Shown here: one piece after another, positions 18,073 to 26,084 of the stretch
How the letters are laid out: each line of letters opens with the position of its first letter
Numbering within the stretch: the first letter of the stretch is position 1
From: Propionibacteriaceae bacterium
GTDB lineage: Bacteria > Actinomycetota > Actinomycetes > Propionibacteriales > Propionibacteriaceae
Length of the DNA stretch: 41,001 nt
Reading direction: 5' to 3'
Assembly (NCBI GenBank): GCA_031272195.1
Contig: JAISUF010000191.1
Location: 1-41,001 of the forward strand
Notes under the pieces: model-generated
What the model was told of the DNA's origin: nothing
The model's input: only the letters and a program-made list of their open reading frames with translations
Databases searched by the model: none
Position numbers and translations under genes: made by a program

Positions 18073-18515
18073 GACTGGGCCTCCGGGACGGGCGTCACGC
18101 CTTTGAAGAAGACGGCGTTGCCGTAGGTGCGGACCTCGCCGGTGCGGATGACCAGCTCGGCGGTGGCGGCCAGGTCGTAGAAGTCGAAGCGCTCCAGCCA
18201 GGAGACATGCTCCTCGGCGACGCGGGCCTCGGCGACCAGCTCGTCTTGGACCGGCAGGCGGTTGTCGTCGGGGCCGCGCATCAGCACCAGTTGGTCGTCG
18301 CGGTAGTCGTCGGGCACGAACACCGAGCGGATGGCCCGCAACACCCTGGGGGAGGGCAGGCCGGGCAGGTCGACGAGGTGTTTGCGGGCCAGTTTGGAGG
18401 CCGTGAAGTGGGCGTCGGCGATCACGACGGCGTCGCCATGCCCCATTTCGTCGAGGGCGAGCAGCAGCTTGCCGTTCAGGATTGGATCGACACCTACAAG
18501 CACCTTTGCCTCCAC
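18069..18515 (-). CDS. fucU: RbsD/FucU-family sugar mutarotase
   Basis: 'PILNGKLLLALDEMGHGDAVVIADAHFTA' is the conserved RbsD/FucU motif; C-terminal 'RTGEVRTYGNAVFFKGV'. Confidence 0.88.
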   Translation of the reverse strand: MEAKVLVGVDPILNGKLLLALDEMGHGDAVVIADAHFTASKLARKHLVDLPGLPSPRVLRAIRSVFVPDDYRDDQLVLMRGPDDNRLPVQDELVAEARVAEEHVSWLERFDFYDLAATAELVIRTGEVRTYGNAVFFKGVTPVPEAQS

Positions 18516-18522
18516 ACTTCAT

Positions 18523-18540
18523 CGTGAAATCGATTTCATG
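18523..18540. promoter_or_regulatory. LacI-type operator cgTGAAATCGATTTCAtg upstream of the fucU-ABC operon
   Basis: Perfect 14-bp palindrome at 18525-18538; same 18-mer as 13033-13050 in inverted orientation; sits immediately downstream of the predicted minus-strand -10. Confidence 0.78.
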
Positions 18541-18570
18541 ATCGTATGCTCGATGGTCTAGAGTTGTCAA
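18541..18570 (-). promoter_or_regulatory. Promoter for the fucU-ABC operon
   Basis: Minus strand TTGACA (18570-18565), 18-nt spacer, TACGAT (18546-18541). Confidence 0.65.
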
Positions 18571-18631
18571 CCAAGACACCGAAGACGTTATGGAATCGTG
18601 ATCTTTCGGCCCTCCCGGCCGCCCGCGCGGG

Positions 18632-18660
18632 TTGCCAGGAGGGGGTCGTCAGACTAAACT
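18632..18660 (+). promoter_or_regulatory. Promoter for the rhamnulokinase operon
   Basis: TTGCCA (18632-18637), 17-nt spacer, TAAACT (18655-18660), then an operator-like site at 18661. Confidence 0.6.
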
Positions 18661-18674
18661 ATTGAAACGATTCA
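18661..18674. promoter_or_regulatory. Rhamnose-type LacI operator ATTGAAACGATTCA
   Basis: 12/14 identical to 5218-5231 (ATTGTAACGTTTCA), in the same position directly after the -10 box. Confidence 0.6.
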
Positions 18675-18695
18675 CTTATTCCGCAAGGAGGCGGT

Positions 18696-20174
18696 ATGGA
18701 CGACACCTTCGCCGCAGTCGATCTAGGCGCGTCGAGCGGCCGCGTCATCGTCGGCAGGCTGTCGCAGGGGCGCGTCGAGCTGTCGGAGGCGCTGCGCTTC
18801 CCCAACGGCCCGGCCGAGCGCGGCGACGGCATCCACTGGGACGCCGAGGGCATGTTCGGCCACATCCGCGCGGGCGTCCAGCGGGCCATCGACGCCACCG
18901 GCGGACGGCTGGCCAGCGTCGGCGTCGACACCTGGGGCGTCGACTACGGCCGCCTGGACGCCGCCGGAAAGCTGCTGGAGGAGCCCTTCCACTACCGCGA
19001 CCTGCGCACCGCCAAGACCGTCGGCGAGGTCTTCGCCAAACTGCCGCCGCAACGGCTCTACGCCGCCTGCGGCCTGCAGGTGATGCCGTTCAACACCATC
19101 TTCCAATACGTCGCCCAGGCCGGCGACCCGGCCTGGCGGCGGGTCGACAAAGTGCTGCTGATGCCCGACCTGTTCAGCTACTGGCTGTGCGGCAAACAGG
19201 TGGCCGAGGTGACCATCGCATCGACCACCGGTCTGCTCGACGTCGCCGCCCGACAATGGTCGGCCGACACCCTGCGCCACCTGGCCGACGCCTACGGCCT
19301 GCCGTTCCCGGCCGTCCTGCCGCCGCTGGTCGAACCCGGCACGGTGCTCGGCCCGACGCTGCCGGGGCTGTTCTCCCAGCCCGTCCAGGTCGTCGCCGTC
19401 GGCGGCCACGACACCGCCTCGGCCGTCGTGTCGGTGCCGTCGACCTCGCGCGACTTCGCCTTCATCTCGTCGGGCACCTGGTCGCTGGTCGGCATGGAGC
19501 TGGAGGCGCCCGTCCTGTCCGAGGCCAGCCGCCAAGCCGACTTCACCAACGAGCTGGGCGCCGACGGCACCACCCGCTACCTGAAGAACGTCATGGGCCT
19601 GTGGGTGCTCAACGAGTGCATGCGCAACTGGCGCGAGCAGGGCCGGGAACAAGACCTGGCCGGGCTGCTGGACGCCGCCGCCCGGCTGCCAGCCCTGGGC
19701 GTCGTGGTCGACATCGACGACGAGCGGTTGATGCCGCCCCAGGACATGCCCGCCACCCTGCGCGCGCTGGCGGCCGAGACCGGCCAAGAGCTTTCCGACG
19801 ACCCCGCCGCCATGGCCCGCTGCGTCATCGACTCGCTGGCCCTGGCCTACCGGTCGGTCATCAACCAGGCGGCAGCAATGGCCGGCCGAACCGCCGACGT
19901 CGTCCACATCGTCGGCGGCGGCTCCCGCAACGCCCTGCTTTGCCAATTGACCGCCGAGGCCACCGGCCTGCCCGTCGTGGCCGGCCCCGTCGAGGGCACC
20001 GCCTTGGGCAACATCCTCGTCCAGGCCCGCGCCATGGGGGCGCTCAGCGGCGGCCTAGACCGGCTGCGCGAGGTGGCCATCGCGTCCTCGGAATTGAAGC
20101 GCTACTCCCCAGGAGTGCTCGACCTACCACCGGCCGCGTGGGAAGACGCCGCGCGCAAGACGAAAGGCAAGTAG
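18696..20174 (+). CDS. rhaB: Rhamnulokinase (FGGY family)
   Basis: 'FAAVDLGASSGRVIVGRL', 'GVDTWGVDYGRLD', 'GGHDTASAVVSVP', 'ISSGTWSLVGMELEAPV', 'HIVGGGSRNALLCQLTA' typical of RhaB. Confidence 0.92.
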   Translation: MDDTFAAVDLGASSGRVIVGRLSQGRVELSEALRFPNGPAERGDGIHWDAEGMFGHIRAGVQRAIDATGGRLASVGVDTWGVDYGRLDAAGKLLEEPFHYRDLRTAKTVGEVFAKLPPQRLYAACGLQVMPFNTIFQYVAQAGDPAWRRVDKVLLMPDLFSYWLCGKQVAEVTIASTTGLLDVAARQWSADTLRHLADAYGLPFPAVLPPLVEPGTVLGPTLPGLFSQPVQVVAVGGHDTASAVVSVPSTSRDFAFISSGTWSLVGMELEAPVLSEASRQADFTNELGADGTTRYLKNVMGLWVLNECMRNWREQGREQDLAGLLDAAARLPALGVVVDIDDERLMPPQDMPATLRALAAETGQELSDDPAAMARCVIDSLALAYRSVINQAAAMAGRTADVVHIVGGGSRNALLCQLTAEATGLPVVAGPVEGTALGNILVQARAMGALSGGLDRLREVAIASSELKRYSPGVLDLPPAAWEDAARKTKGK

Positions 20175-20999
20175 ATGGGAACCACATCCAAGCCGGAGAA
20201 CCTCCGGGAAGTCATGGAGGCGATGGGGCTGGCCGGCACCAGGCTCAACGACATCAACGCCGTCGAGGCGGGGGCGGGCAACATCTCGGCCTGCTTCAAC
20301 TGGGAGGCCGACCTGTCCGACATGTTCCCCGCCGAGCGCGAGATCGAGTTGCCCTACCAGGCGCCAGCCCTGGCCGGCTACACCGTGCTGGTGACCGGCT
20401 CCGGCTGCCGACTGCGGCAGGTCGGCGAGAACCCGCGCAACAACCTGGGGGCGGTCGTCGTCCACGAGGGCGGGCGCACCGGCACCGTCCACTACCGCAA
20501 GAAGGGCAACTTCGAGAAGCCGACCTCGGAGTTCAACTCGCATCTGGCGGTCCACCAGGACCAGATCGCCGAGCGCGGATTGAGCTTCCACGCCTGCATC
20601 CACGCCCAGCCGCCGCACCTGACGCTGCTGTCGCACATCCCCGCCTACCAGAGCACCGAGGCGCTCAACGCCAAGATCCTGCGCTGGGAGCCGGAGACCA
20701 TCGTCCAACTGCGCGAGGGCGTCGGCTATCTGCCGTTCGAGGTTCCCGGCTCGGACGAGCTGATGTCGGCCAACGTCGCCAACTTGCGCAAGTACCAGAT
20801 CGTGCTGTGGGCCAAGCACGGCGTCATGGCGCGCTCCGACACCTCGCCGCTGCGAGCCTGCGACCGCATCGAATACGCCGAGACGGGGGCCATGTACGAA
20901 TACCTCAACCTGACGATCGCCGGACAGGCCCAGGGCTTGACGCGCGACGAGCTGGGACGGGTGGTGAAGGCGTTCGATGTCGACACGCAGCTGTTCTGA
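20175..20999 (+). CDS. rhaD: Rhamnulose-1-phosphate aldolase (class II aldolase)
   Basis: 'AGAGNISACFNW', 'YTVLVTGSGCRLRQVGENPRNNLGAVVVHEGG', 'PTSEFNSHLAVHQ', 'FHACIHAQPPHLTLLSHIP', 'LWAKHGVMARSD'. Confidence 0.88.
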   Translation: MGTTSKPENLREVMEAMGLAGTRLNDINAVEAGAGNISACFNWEADLSDMFPAEREIELPYQAPALAGYTVLVTGSGCRLRQVGENPRNNLGAVVVHEGGRTGTVHYRKKGNFEKPTSEFNSHLAVHQDQIAERGLSFHACIHAQPPHLTLLSHIPAYQSTEALNAKILRWEPETIVQLREGVGYLPFEVPGSDELMSANVANLRKYQIVLWAKHGVMARSDTSPLRACDRIEYAETGAMYEYLNLTIAGQAQGLTRDELGRVVKAFDVDTQLF

Positions 21000-22140
21000 G
21001 GCCGTCAACACCCACGTCCACTTCCCGCCCAACTTCTCGGCCTTCGACACCGTCGCCGAGGCGGTGGCGGCGGCCGCGGCGCAAGGGGTGCGGGCCGTCG
21101 GCATCTCCAACTTCTACGACCAGTCGGTCTACGGCCGCTTCGCCGAGGCGGCCGTCGCCGCCGGGATAGCGCCGTTGTACGGGCTGGAGTTCATCACCCT
21201 CGACCCCGCCTTGGAGGCGGCCGGCGTCCGCGTCAACGATCCGGCCAACCCCGGCCGGATGTACCTGTGCGGCAAGGGGATCGACCCGTTCCGCGAGAAG
21301 TCCGGGCGGGCCGGGCTGATCGCCGACGAGATCCGCGCCGGCAACGACTTGCGGGCCTCGCGGATGGTGTCGAAGCTGGCCGCCCACTTCGCCGCCGCCG
21401 GTTTGGAGACGGGCCTGACGTCGGCCGCCATCGCCCAAGCGGTGGCCGAGCGCGGCCAGGTGCCGCTGGAATGGGTGTCGCTGCAGGAGCGCCACATCGC
21501 CAGGGCCTTCCAAGAGGCCGTCTGGACGCTGCTCGCCGGGGAGCGCGGGGCGTTGTTGGAGCGGGTCTTCGGCGGTCCGGCCGCCGCCGCCCTCGACGAC
21601 GCCGCCGCCGTGCAGGGCGAGTTGCGCACCCGGCTGATGAAAGCCGGCAAGGCCGGTTTCGTCGACGAGGCGCCGCTGTCGTTCGCCGACGCCTATGAAT
21701 ACGTCCTGCTGATGGGCGGCATCCCGACCTATCCGACGCTGGCCGACGGCGCGTCGCCGGTCTGCGAGTTCGAGGCCGACCCCGCCCAACTGGCCCAGGC
21801 CTTGGTGGAGCGCGGCATCCACGCCGCCGAGCTGATCCCCGTCCGCAACCGCTCGCGCGTCGTCGACGACTGCGTCGCCGCCTTCACGCAGGCTGGCTTG
21901 ATCGTCATGGCCGGCACCGAACACAACACGCCCAAACGCATCCCGCTCGAACCGGCCTGCGCCGACGGGCCGCTGTCGGACGTCGCCCGCCAGGCCTTCT
22001 GGGAGGGGACGTGCGTCGTGGCCGCCCACCAGGCGCTGGTCGCCGACGGCGAGGCCGGCTTCGTGGACGAGACCGGGGCTTTGACGGGGGAACGCGCCGA
22101 GCTGGCCGAATTGGGCGCCAGGATCATCAAGGGGGAGTGA
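20977..22140 (+). CDS. PHP-domain-like metal-dependent hydrolase of unknown function
   Basis: N-terminal 'NTHVHFPPNFSAFDTVAEAV' (HxH), 'LYGLEFITLD', 'MAGTEHNTPKRIP' resemble PHP metal-ligand motifs. 23-nt overlap with rhaD indicates same operon. Confidence 0.7.
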   Translation: MSTRSCSEAVNTHVHFPPNFSAFDTVAEAVAAAAAQGVRAVGISNFYDQSVYGRFAEAAVAAGIAPLYGLEFITLDPALEAAGVRVNDPANPGRMYLCGKGIDPFREKSGRAGLIADEIRAGNDLRASRMVSKLAAHFAAAGLETGLTSAAIAQAVAERGQVPLEWVSLQERHIARAFQEAVWTLLAGERGALLERVFGGPAAAALDDAAAVQGELRTRLMKAGKAGFVDEAPLSFADAYEYVLLMGGIPTYPTLADGASPVCEFEADPAQLAQALVERGIHAAELIPVRNRSRVVDDCVAAFTQAGLIVMAGTEHNTPKRIPLEPACADGPLSDVARQAFWEGTCVVAAHQALVADGEAGFVDETGALTGERAELAELGARIIKGE

Positions 22141-22141
22141 C

Positions 22142-24265
22142 ATGGGCGACTTCGAAGACCTCATCGCGCTGGCCAACGAGTACGGCAGCAAGCCGGAGTG
22201 GGTGCGGGCCGGCGGCGGCAACGCCTCGCTCAAGGCCGACGGCTTGCTCCACATCAAACCCTCCGGCGTGCCGCTGGCCACCCTGGCGGCGGACGACCTG
22301 GTGCCGCTGCGCCTGGACGTCCTGCTGGAGGCGCTGCGCAACGACGAGCCGGTGGAAGGCGACCCAGTGCGGGCGGCGGCCGAGCGGGCGAGGGTCGGCG
22401 CCCCGGCGCGGCGGCCATCGGTCGAGATCTTGTTCCACGCCCTCATCGGCGACACGTTCGTGCTCCACACCCATCCGCTGGCCGCCAACGCCCTGACCTG
22501 CAACGAGCGGGCGGAGGCCCTGGCCGCCGAACTGCTGGGCGACGAGGCCGTCTACGTGCCCTACACCGATCCAGGCGTGCCGCTGGCCCGGGCGGTGGAC
22601 GAGCGCCGACGGGCGTTCGAGGCCCGCACCGGCTCGCCCGCCCCAGGAGTCACGCTGCTGGGCAACCACGGCGTCATCGTCTCCGGGAATACCGCCGACG
22701 AGGTGCGGCAGCGCTCGCGGCGGCTGGAGTCGGCCGTCGAGGCGGCGCTGGCGGCGACCGGTTCGCCAATCGGTGCCGGGTTTGGCGCGTCCGGCGTTGT
22801 CAGCGGGCCTGACGAGGGCATCGGCAGTGGCGTCGGCGGGCAGGCCGTCGGCGATCCCGCAGTGCCCGGCGAGGTCGGCGCGGCGGACGGATCCCACGGC
22901 TTGGACGCCTTGGTCGGCTTCCTGGCCCCGACCCTGCGCGGCCTGCTGGCCGTCGGCGGCGTCCTGCCGGTGGTGGCATCCGACGCCTCCGAGTTCGTCC
23001 GCCAGGCGACGCTGACCCCTGGCGGGCAGGCCGTCCTGCGCGACGGCCCGCTGATCCCCGACCAAATCGTCTACGCCGGCTCGCTGCCACTGGTCGTCGA
23101 CGCCGATGCCGTCGCCCCAGCCCTGGAGAAGGGGGCGGCCTTCGACGCCGCCGCCGAGAAGCCCGCCTTGGACGCCGTCTCGGCCGCCCTGGCCGACTAC
23201 GCCGCCGCCCACGGCCACCCGCCGATCGTCGTCGCCGTTCCCGGAGCGGCCGTCTTCGCCGCCGGGCCGGACCTCAAAGCGGCCCGCAACGCCCTGGCGA
23301 CCTTCACCGACGCCCTGCGGGTCGCCAACGACGCCGAGCGCCTCGGCCGGGCGCGGGTGATGACGGCCGGCCAGCGCGACTTCATCGAGCATTGGGAGGC
23401 CGAGTCCTACCGCAAAGCGGTGGCGGCCCAGGAGCGCTCGGGGCGGCTGGACGGCAAAGTCGTCGTCGTGACGGGCGCCGCCCAGGGCTTCGGTCTGGGA
23501 CTGGCCGCCGAGCTGCTGGGCGACGGGGCCAGCGTCGTGCTGGCCGACCTGAACATCGACCTGGCCCGGCGCAACGCCGAGGCGCTGAGCCGACAGCACG
23601 GCGAGGGGCGGGCGGTGGCCGTCGCCGTCGACGTCGCCGACGAGGGGTCGGTCCTGGACTGCGCCGCCGAAGTGGTGTCGCTGTTCGGCGGGTTGGACGT
23701 CTTCGTCTCCAACGCCGGAGTGGCCCGCGCCGGGGCTGTTTTCAGCCAGCCGGTGGCCGACTTCGACTTCGTCACGCAGGTCAACTACCGCGGCTACCTG
23801 CTCGGCGTCAAAGCCGTCGCGCCCGTCATGGCCCGCCAGCACGAGGCCTCGCCCCAGTCTTGGTTCGACATCGTCGAGGTCAACTCGAAGTCCGGCCTGG
23901 AGGGGTCGAAGCGCAACTTCGCCTACGCCGGGTCGAAGTTCGGCGGCATCGGCCTGACGCAGTCCTTCGCCTTGGAGCTGGTCGAGAACGGCGTCAAGGT
24001 GAACGCCGTCTGCCCCGGCAACTACCTCGACGGGCCGCTGTGGAGCGACCCCGAGCGGGGGCTGTTCGTCCAATATCTGAGGGCTGGCAAGGTGCCGGGG
24101 GCGCGGACAGTCGACGACGTGCGCGCCTATTACGAGTCGAAAGTGCCGATCGGGCGCGGCTGCCAGCCGCACGACCTGGCGCTGGCGGTGCGCTACCTCG
24201 TCGAACAGCAATACGAGACCGGGCAGGCCCTGCCCGTCACCGGCGGCCAGAACATGCTCAACTAG
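22142..24265 (+). CDS. Bifunctional class II aldolase / short-chain dehydrogenase fusion
   Basis: N-terminal aldolase motifs 'WVRAGGGNASLKADGLLHIKPSGVPLATL', 'VLHTHPLAANALTC', 'LLGNHGVIVSG'; C-terminal SDR 'KVVVVTGAAQGFGLGLAAEL', 'NSKSGLEGSKRNFAYAGSKFGGIGLTQSFALEL', sorbitol-6-P dehydrogenase-like. Confidence 0.85.
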   Translation: MGDFEDLIALANEYGSKPEWVRAGGGNASLKADGLLHIKPSGVPLATLAADDLVPLRLDVLLEALRNDEPVEGDPVRAAAERARVGAPARRPSVEILFHALIGDTFVLHTHPLAANALTCNERAEALAAELLGDEAVYVPYTDPGVPLARAVDERRRAFEARTGSPAPGVTLLGNHGVIVSGNTADEVRQRSRRLESAVEAALAATGSPIGAGFGASGVVSGPDEGIGSGVGGQAVGDPAVPGEVGAADGSHGLDALVGFLAPTLRGLLAVGGVLPVVASDASEFVRQATLTPGGQAVLRDGPLIPDQIVYAGSLPLVVDADAVAPALEKGAAFDAAAEKPALDAVSAALADYAAAHGHPPIVVAVPGAAVFAAGPDLKAARNALATFTDALRVANDAERLGRARVMTAGQRDFIEHWEAESYRKAVAAQERSGRLDGKVVVVTGAAQGFGLGLAAELLGDGASVVLADLNIDLARRNAEALSRQHGEGRAVAVAVDVADEGSVLDCAAEVVSLFGGLDVFVSNAGVARAGAVFSQPVADFDFVTQVNYRGYLLGVKAVAPVMARQHEASPQSWFDIVEVNSKSGLEGSKRNFAYAGSKFGGIGLTQSFALELVENGVKVNAVCPGNYLDGPLWSDPERGLFVQYLRAGKVPGARTVDDVRAYYESKVPIGRGCQPHDLALAVRYLVEQQYETGQALPVTGGQNMLN

Positions 24266-24318
24266 CCGCCTGGCCCCCGCCCCCAGCCGTCGAACCGGCC
24301 AACCCAAGGAGACAAACC

Positions 24319-26037
24319 ATGACCGAATTTCCCGCCACCCAACCGGCCGTCCAGATCGTCGGACCAGACCAGGTCGTCGTCAACCCGGCGCTGCCCGTTC
24401 CCCGTGTCGGACCGCACGAGATCTTGTTGCGGATGGAGGCCTGCGGCATCTGCTTCTCCGACACCAAACTGGCCCACGCCTGGACGGCCCACCCGCGCAA
24501 GTCGCCCGTCGTGGCGGTTGTCGTCGACCCCAACGGGGCGTCCCACCGGGCCTTCGACCCGACGCTGTCCGAGGCCGACCTGCTGGCCGAGGTCGAGGCC
24601 ATCGCGTCGTACCGCGGCGGCGAGGCGCCGGTCGTGCCGGGCCACGAGCCGGTGGCGCGCATCGTCGCGATCGGGTCGGCCGTCGAGCGGCACGCCGTGG
24701 GGGAGCGGGTGCTGGTGCAAACCGACTACCGCCACCTGCCCACGGCCGCCTCCAACGCGGCCTTCGGCTACACCTTCGACGGCGGATTGGAGCAGTACGC
24801 GCTGGTCGACGAGCGCGTCGTCGTCTCGCCGGAGGGGGAGCGCTTCCTGATCCCGGTCTCGGACGGCCCGACCGCCTCAGCGGTGGCCCTGGTCGAGCCG
24901 TGGGCCTGCGTCGAGGCGGCCTACGCCTGGGGCGAGCGGCAAGTCGTGAGAGCCGACGGGCGCCTGCTCGTCGTCGTCGACTCCGGACGCCGGGCGCTCG
25001 GTTTGGAGGGTCCGGTCGAGGCCGGCCAGCCGGCCTCCATCACCATCGTCGGCGACCCCGGCGAACTCGACTTGTCCGAGGTGTGGACAGGCGTTGCCAA
25101 CTCCGCCGCCCTGGACGGGTTGGACGGGCTCTACGACGACATCGTCTACTTCGGGTCGTCGGCCGACACCATCGAGCAGTTGGGCGGGCGTCTGGAGAAG
25201 AACGGCCTGCTCAACGTCGTCTTGGGCGGCCAGCCGGTGTCGCGTCCGGTCGCCGTCGACGCCGGACGGGTGCACTACGACCTGATCCGCTTCGTCGGCA
25301 CGGCGGGCGACTCGGCCGCCGACGGCTACAGCCGCATCCCCGAATGCTGCGAGCTGCGCCCCGGCGACAAAGTGGCCATCATCGGGGCGGCGGGCCCGAT
25401 GGGGCTGATGCACGCCATGAGGACGGCCGTGGCCGGCGTGCCTGGGGTGTCGATGGACGCCGTCGACGTGGACGACGCCCGTCTGGCCCACCTGGCGCAG
25501 ACCGTGGCGCCGTTCGCCGAGCGCCACGGCGTCCCGGCGAGCTTCCGCAACTCGTCGGCCGAACCGCTGGCGCCCGGCTACAGCTACGTGTCTTTGATGG
25601 TGCCCGCCCCGGCCCTGCTGGCCCAGGCGGTCGACCTGGCGGGTCCGGGCGGCATCGTCAACGCCTTCGCCGGCTTCGCCGTCGGCACGAAAGCGCCGAT
25701 CGACTTCAACGCCGTAGCCGAGCGCGGCGTCTACCTGGTGGGCACGTCGGGCTCGCGCATCCAAGACATGAAGACGATGCTGGCCAAAGTCGAAGGCGGG
25801 ACGCTGGACACCAACGTCTCCCTGGACGCCGTCTGCGGCATCGCCGGCGTGCCCGACGCCATTGCCGCGGTGCGCGAGCGCACCTCCGGCGGCAAGATCA
25901 TGGTCTACCCGGCCCTGGCCGACCTGCCGATGATCCGCCTGGCCGACCTGCCGGACAAGCTTCCCGAGGTGGCCGCGCGGATGGACGGCGGGCGCTGGAC
26001 GAAAGCCGCCGAGAAAGCCCTGCTCGCCCTCGCCTGA
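24319..26037 (+). CDS. Large zinc-type (MDR) dehydrogenase, atypical ~572 aa
   Basis: 'ILLRMEACGICFSDTKLAHAW', 'VVPGHEPVARIVAIG', 'GDKVAIIGAAGPMGLMHAM' but with long extra segments compared with usual ~350 aa MDR enzymes. RBS 'aaggag'. Confidence 0.78.
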   Translation: MTEFPATQPAVQIVGPDQVVVNPALPVPRVGPHEILLRMEACGICFSDTKLAHAWTAHPRKSPVVAVVVDPNGASHRAFDPTLSEADLLAEVEAIASYRGGEAPVVPGHEPVARIVAIGSAVERHAVGERVLVQTDYRHLPTAASNAAFGYTFDGGLEQYALVDERVVVSPEGERFLIPVSDGPTASAVALVEPWACVEAAYAWGERQVVRADGRLLVVVDSGRRALGLEGPVEAGQPASITIVGDPGELDLSEVWTGVANSAALDGLDGLYDDIVYFGSSADTIEQLGGRLEKNGLLNVVLGGQPVSRPVAVDAGRVHYDLIRFVGTAGDSAADGYSRIPECCELRPGDKVAIIGAAGPMGLMHAMRTAVAGVPGVSMDAVDVDDARLAHLAQTVAPFAERHGVPASFRNSSAEPLAPGYSYVSLMVPAPALLAQAVDLAGPGGIVNAFAGFAVGTKAPIDFNAVAERGVYLVGTSGSRIQDMKTMLAKVEGGTLDTNVSLDAVCGIAGVPDAIAAVRERTSGGKIMVYPALADLPMIRLADLPDKLPEVAARMDGGRWTKAAEKALLALA

Positions 26038-26084
26038 GCTGAGAGGTGGTTCATAGGTCCGCACCTACTCCGGCGACCGCGACG

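Noticed and set aside
22127-24307. 726-aa minus-strand ORF
   Set aside because: Mirror frame of the aldolase/SDR fusion with no family motif.
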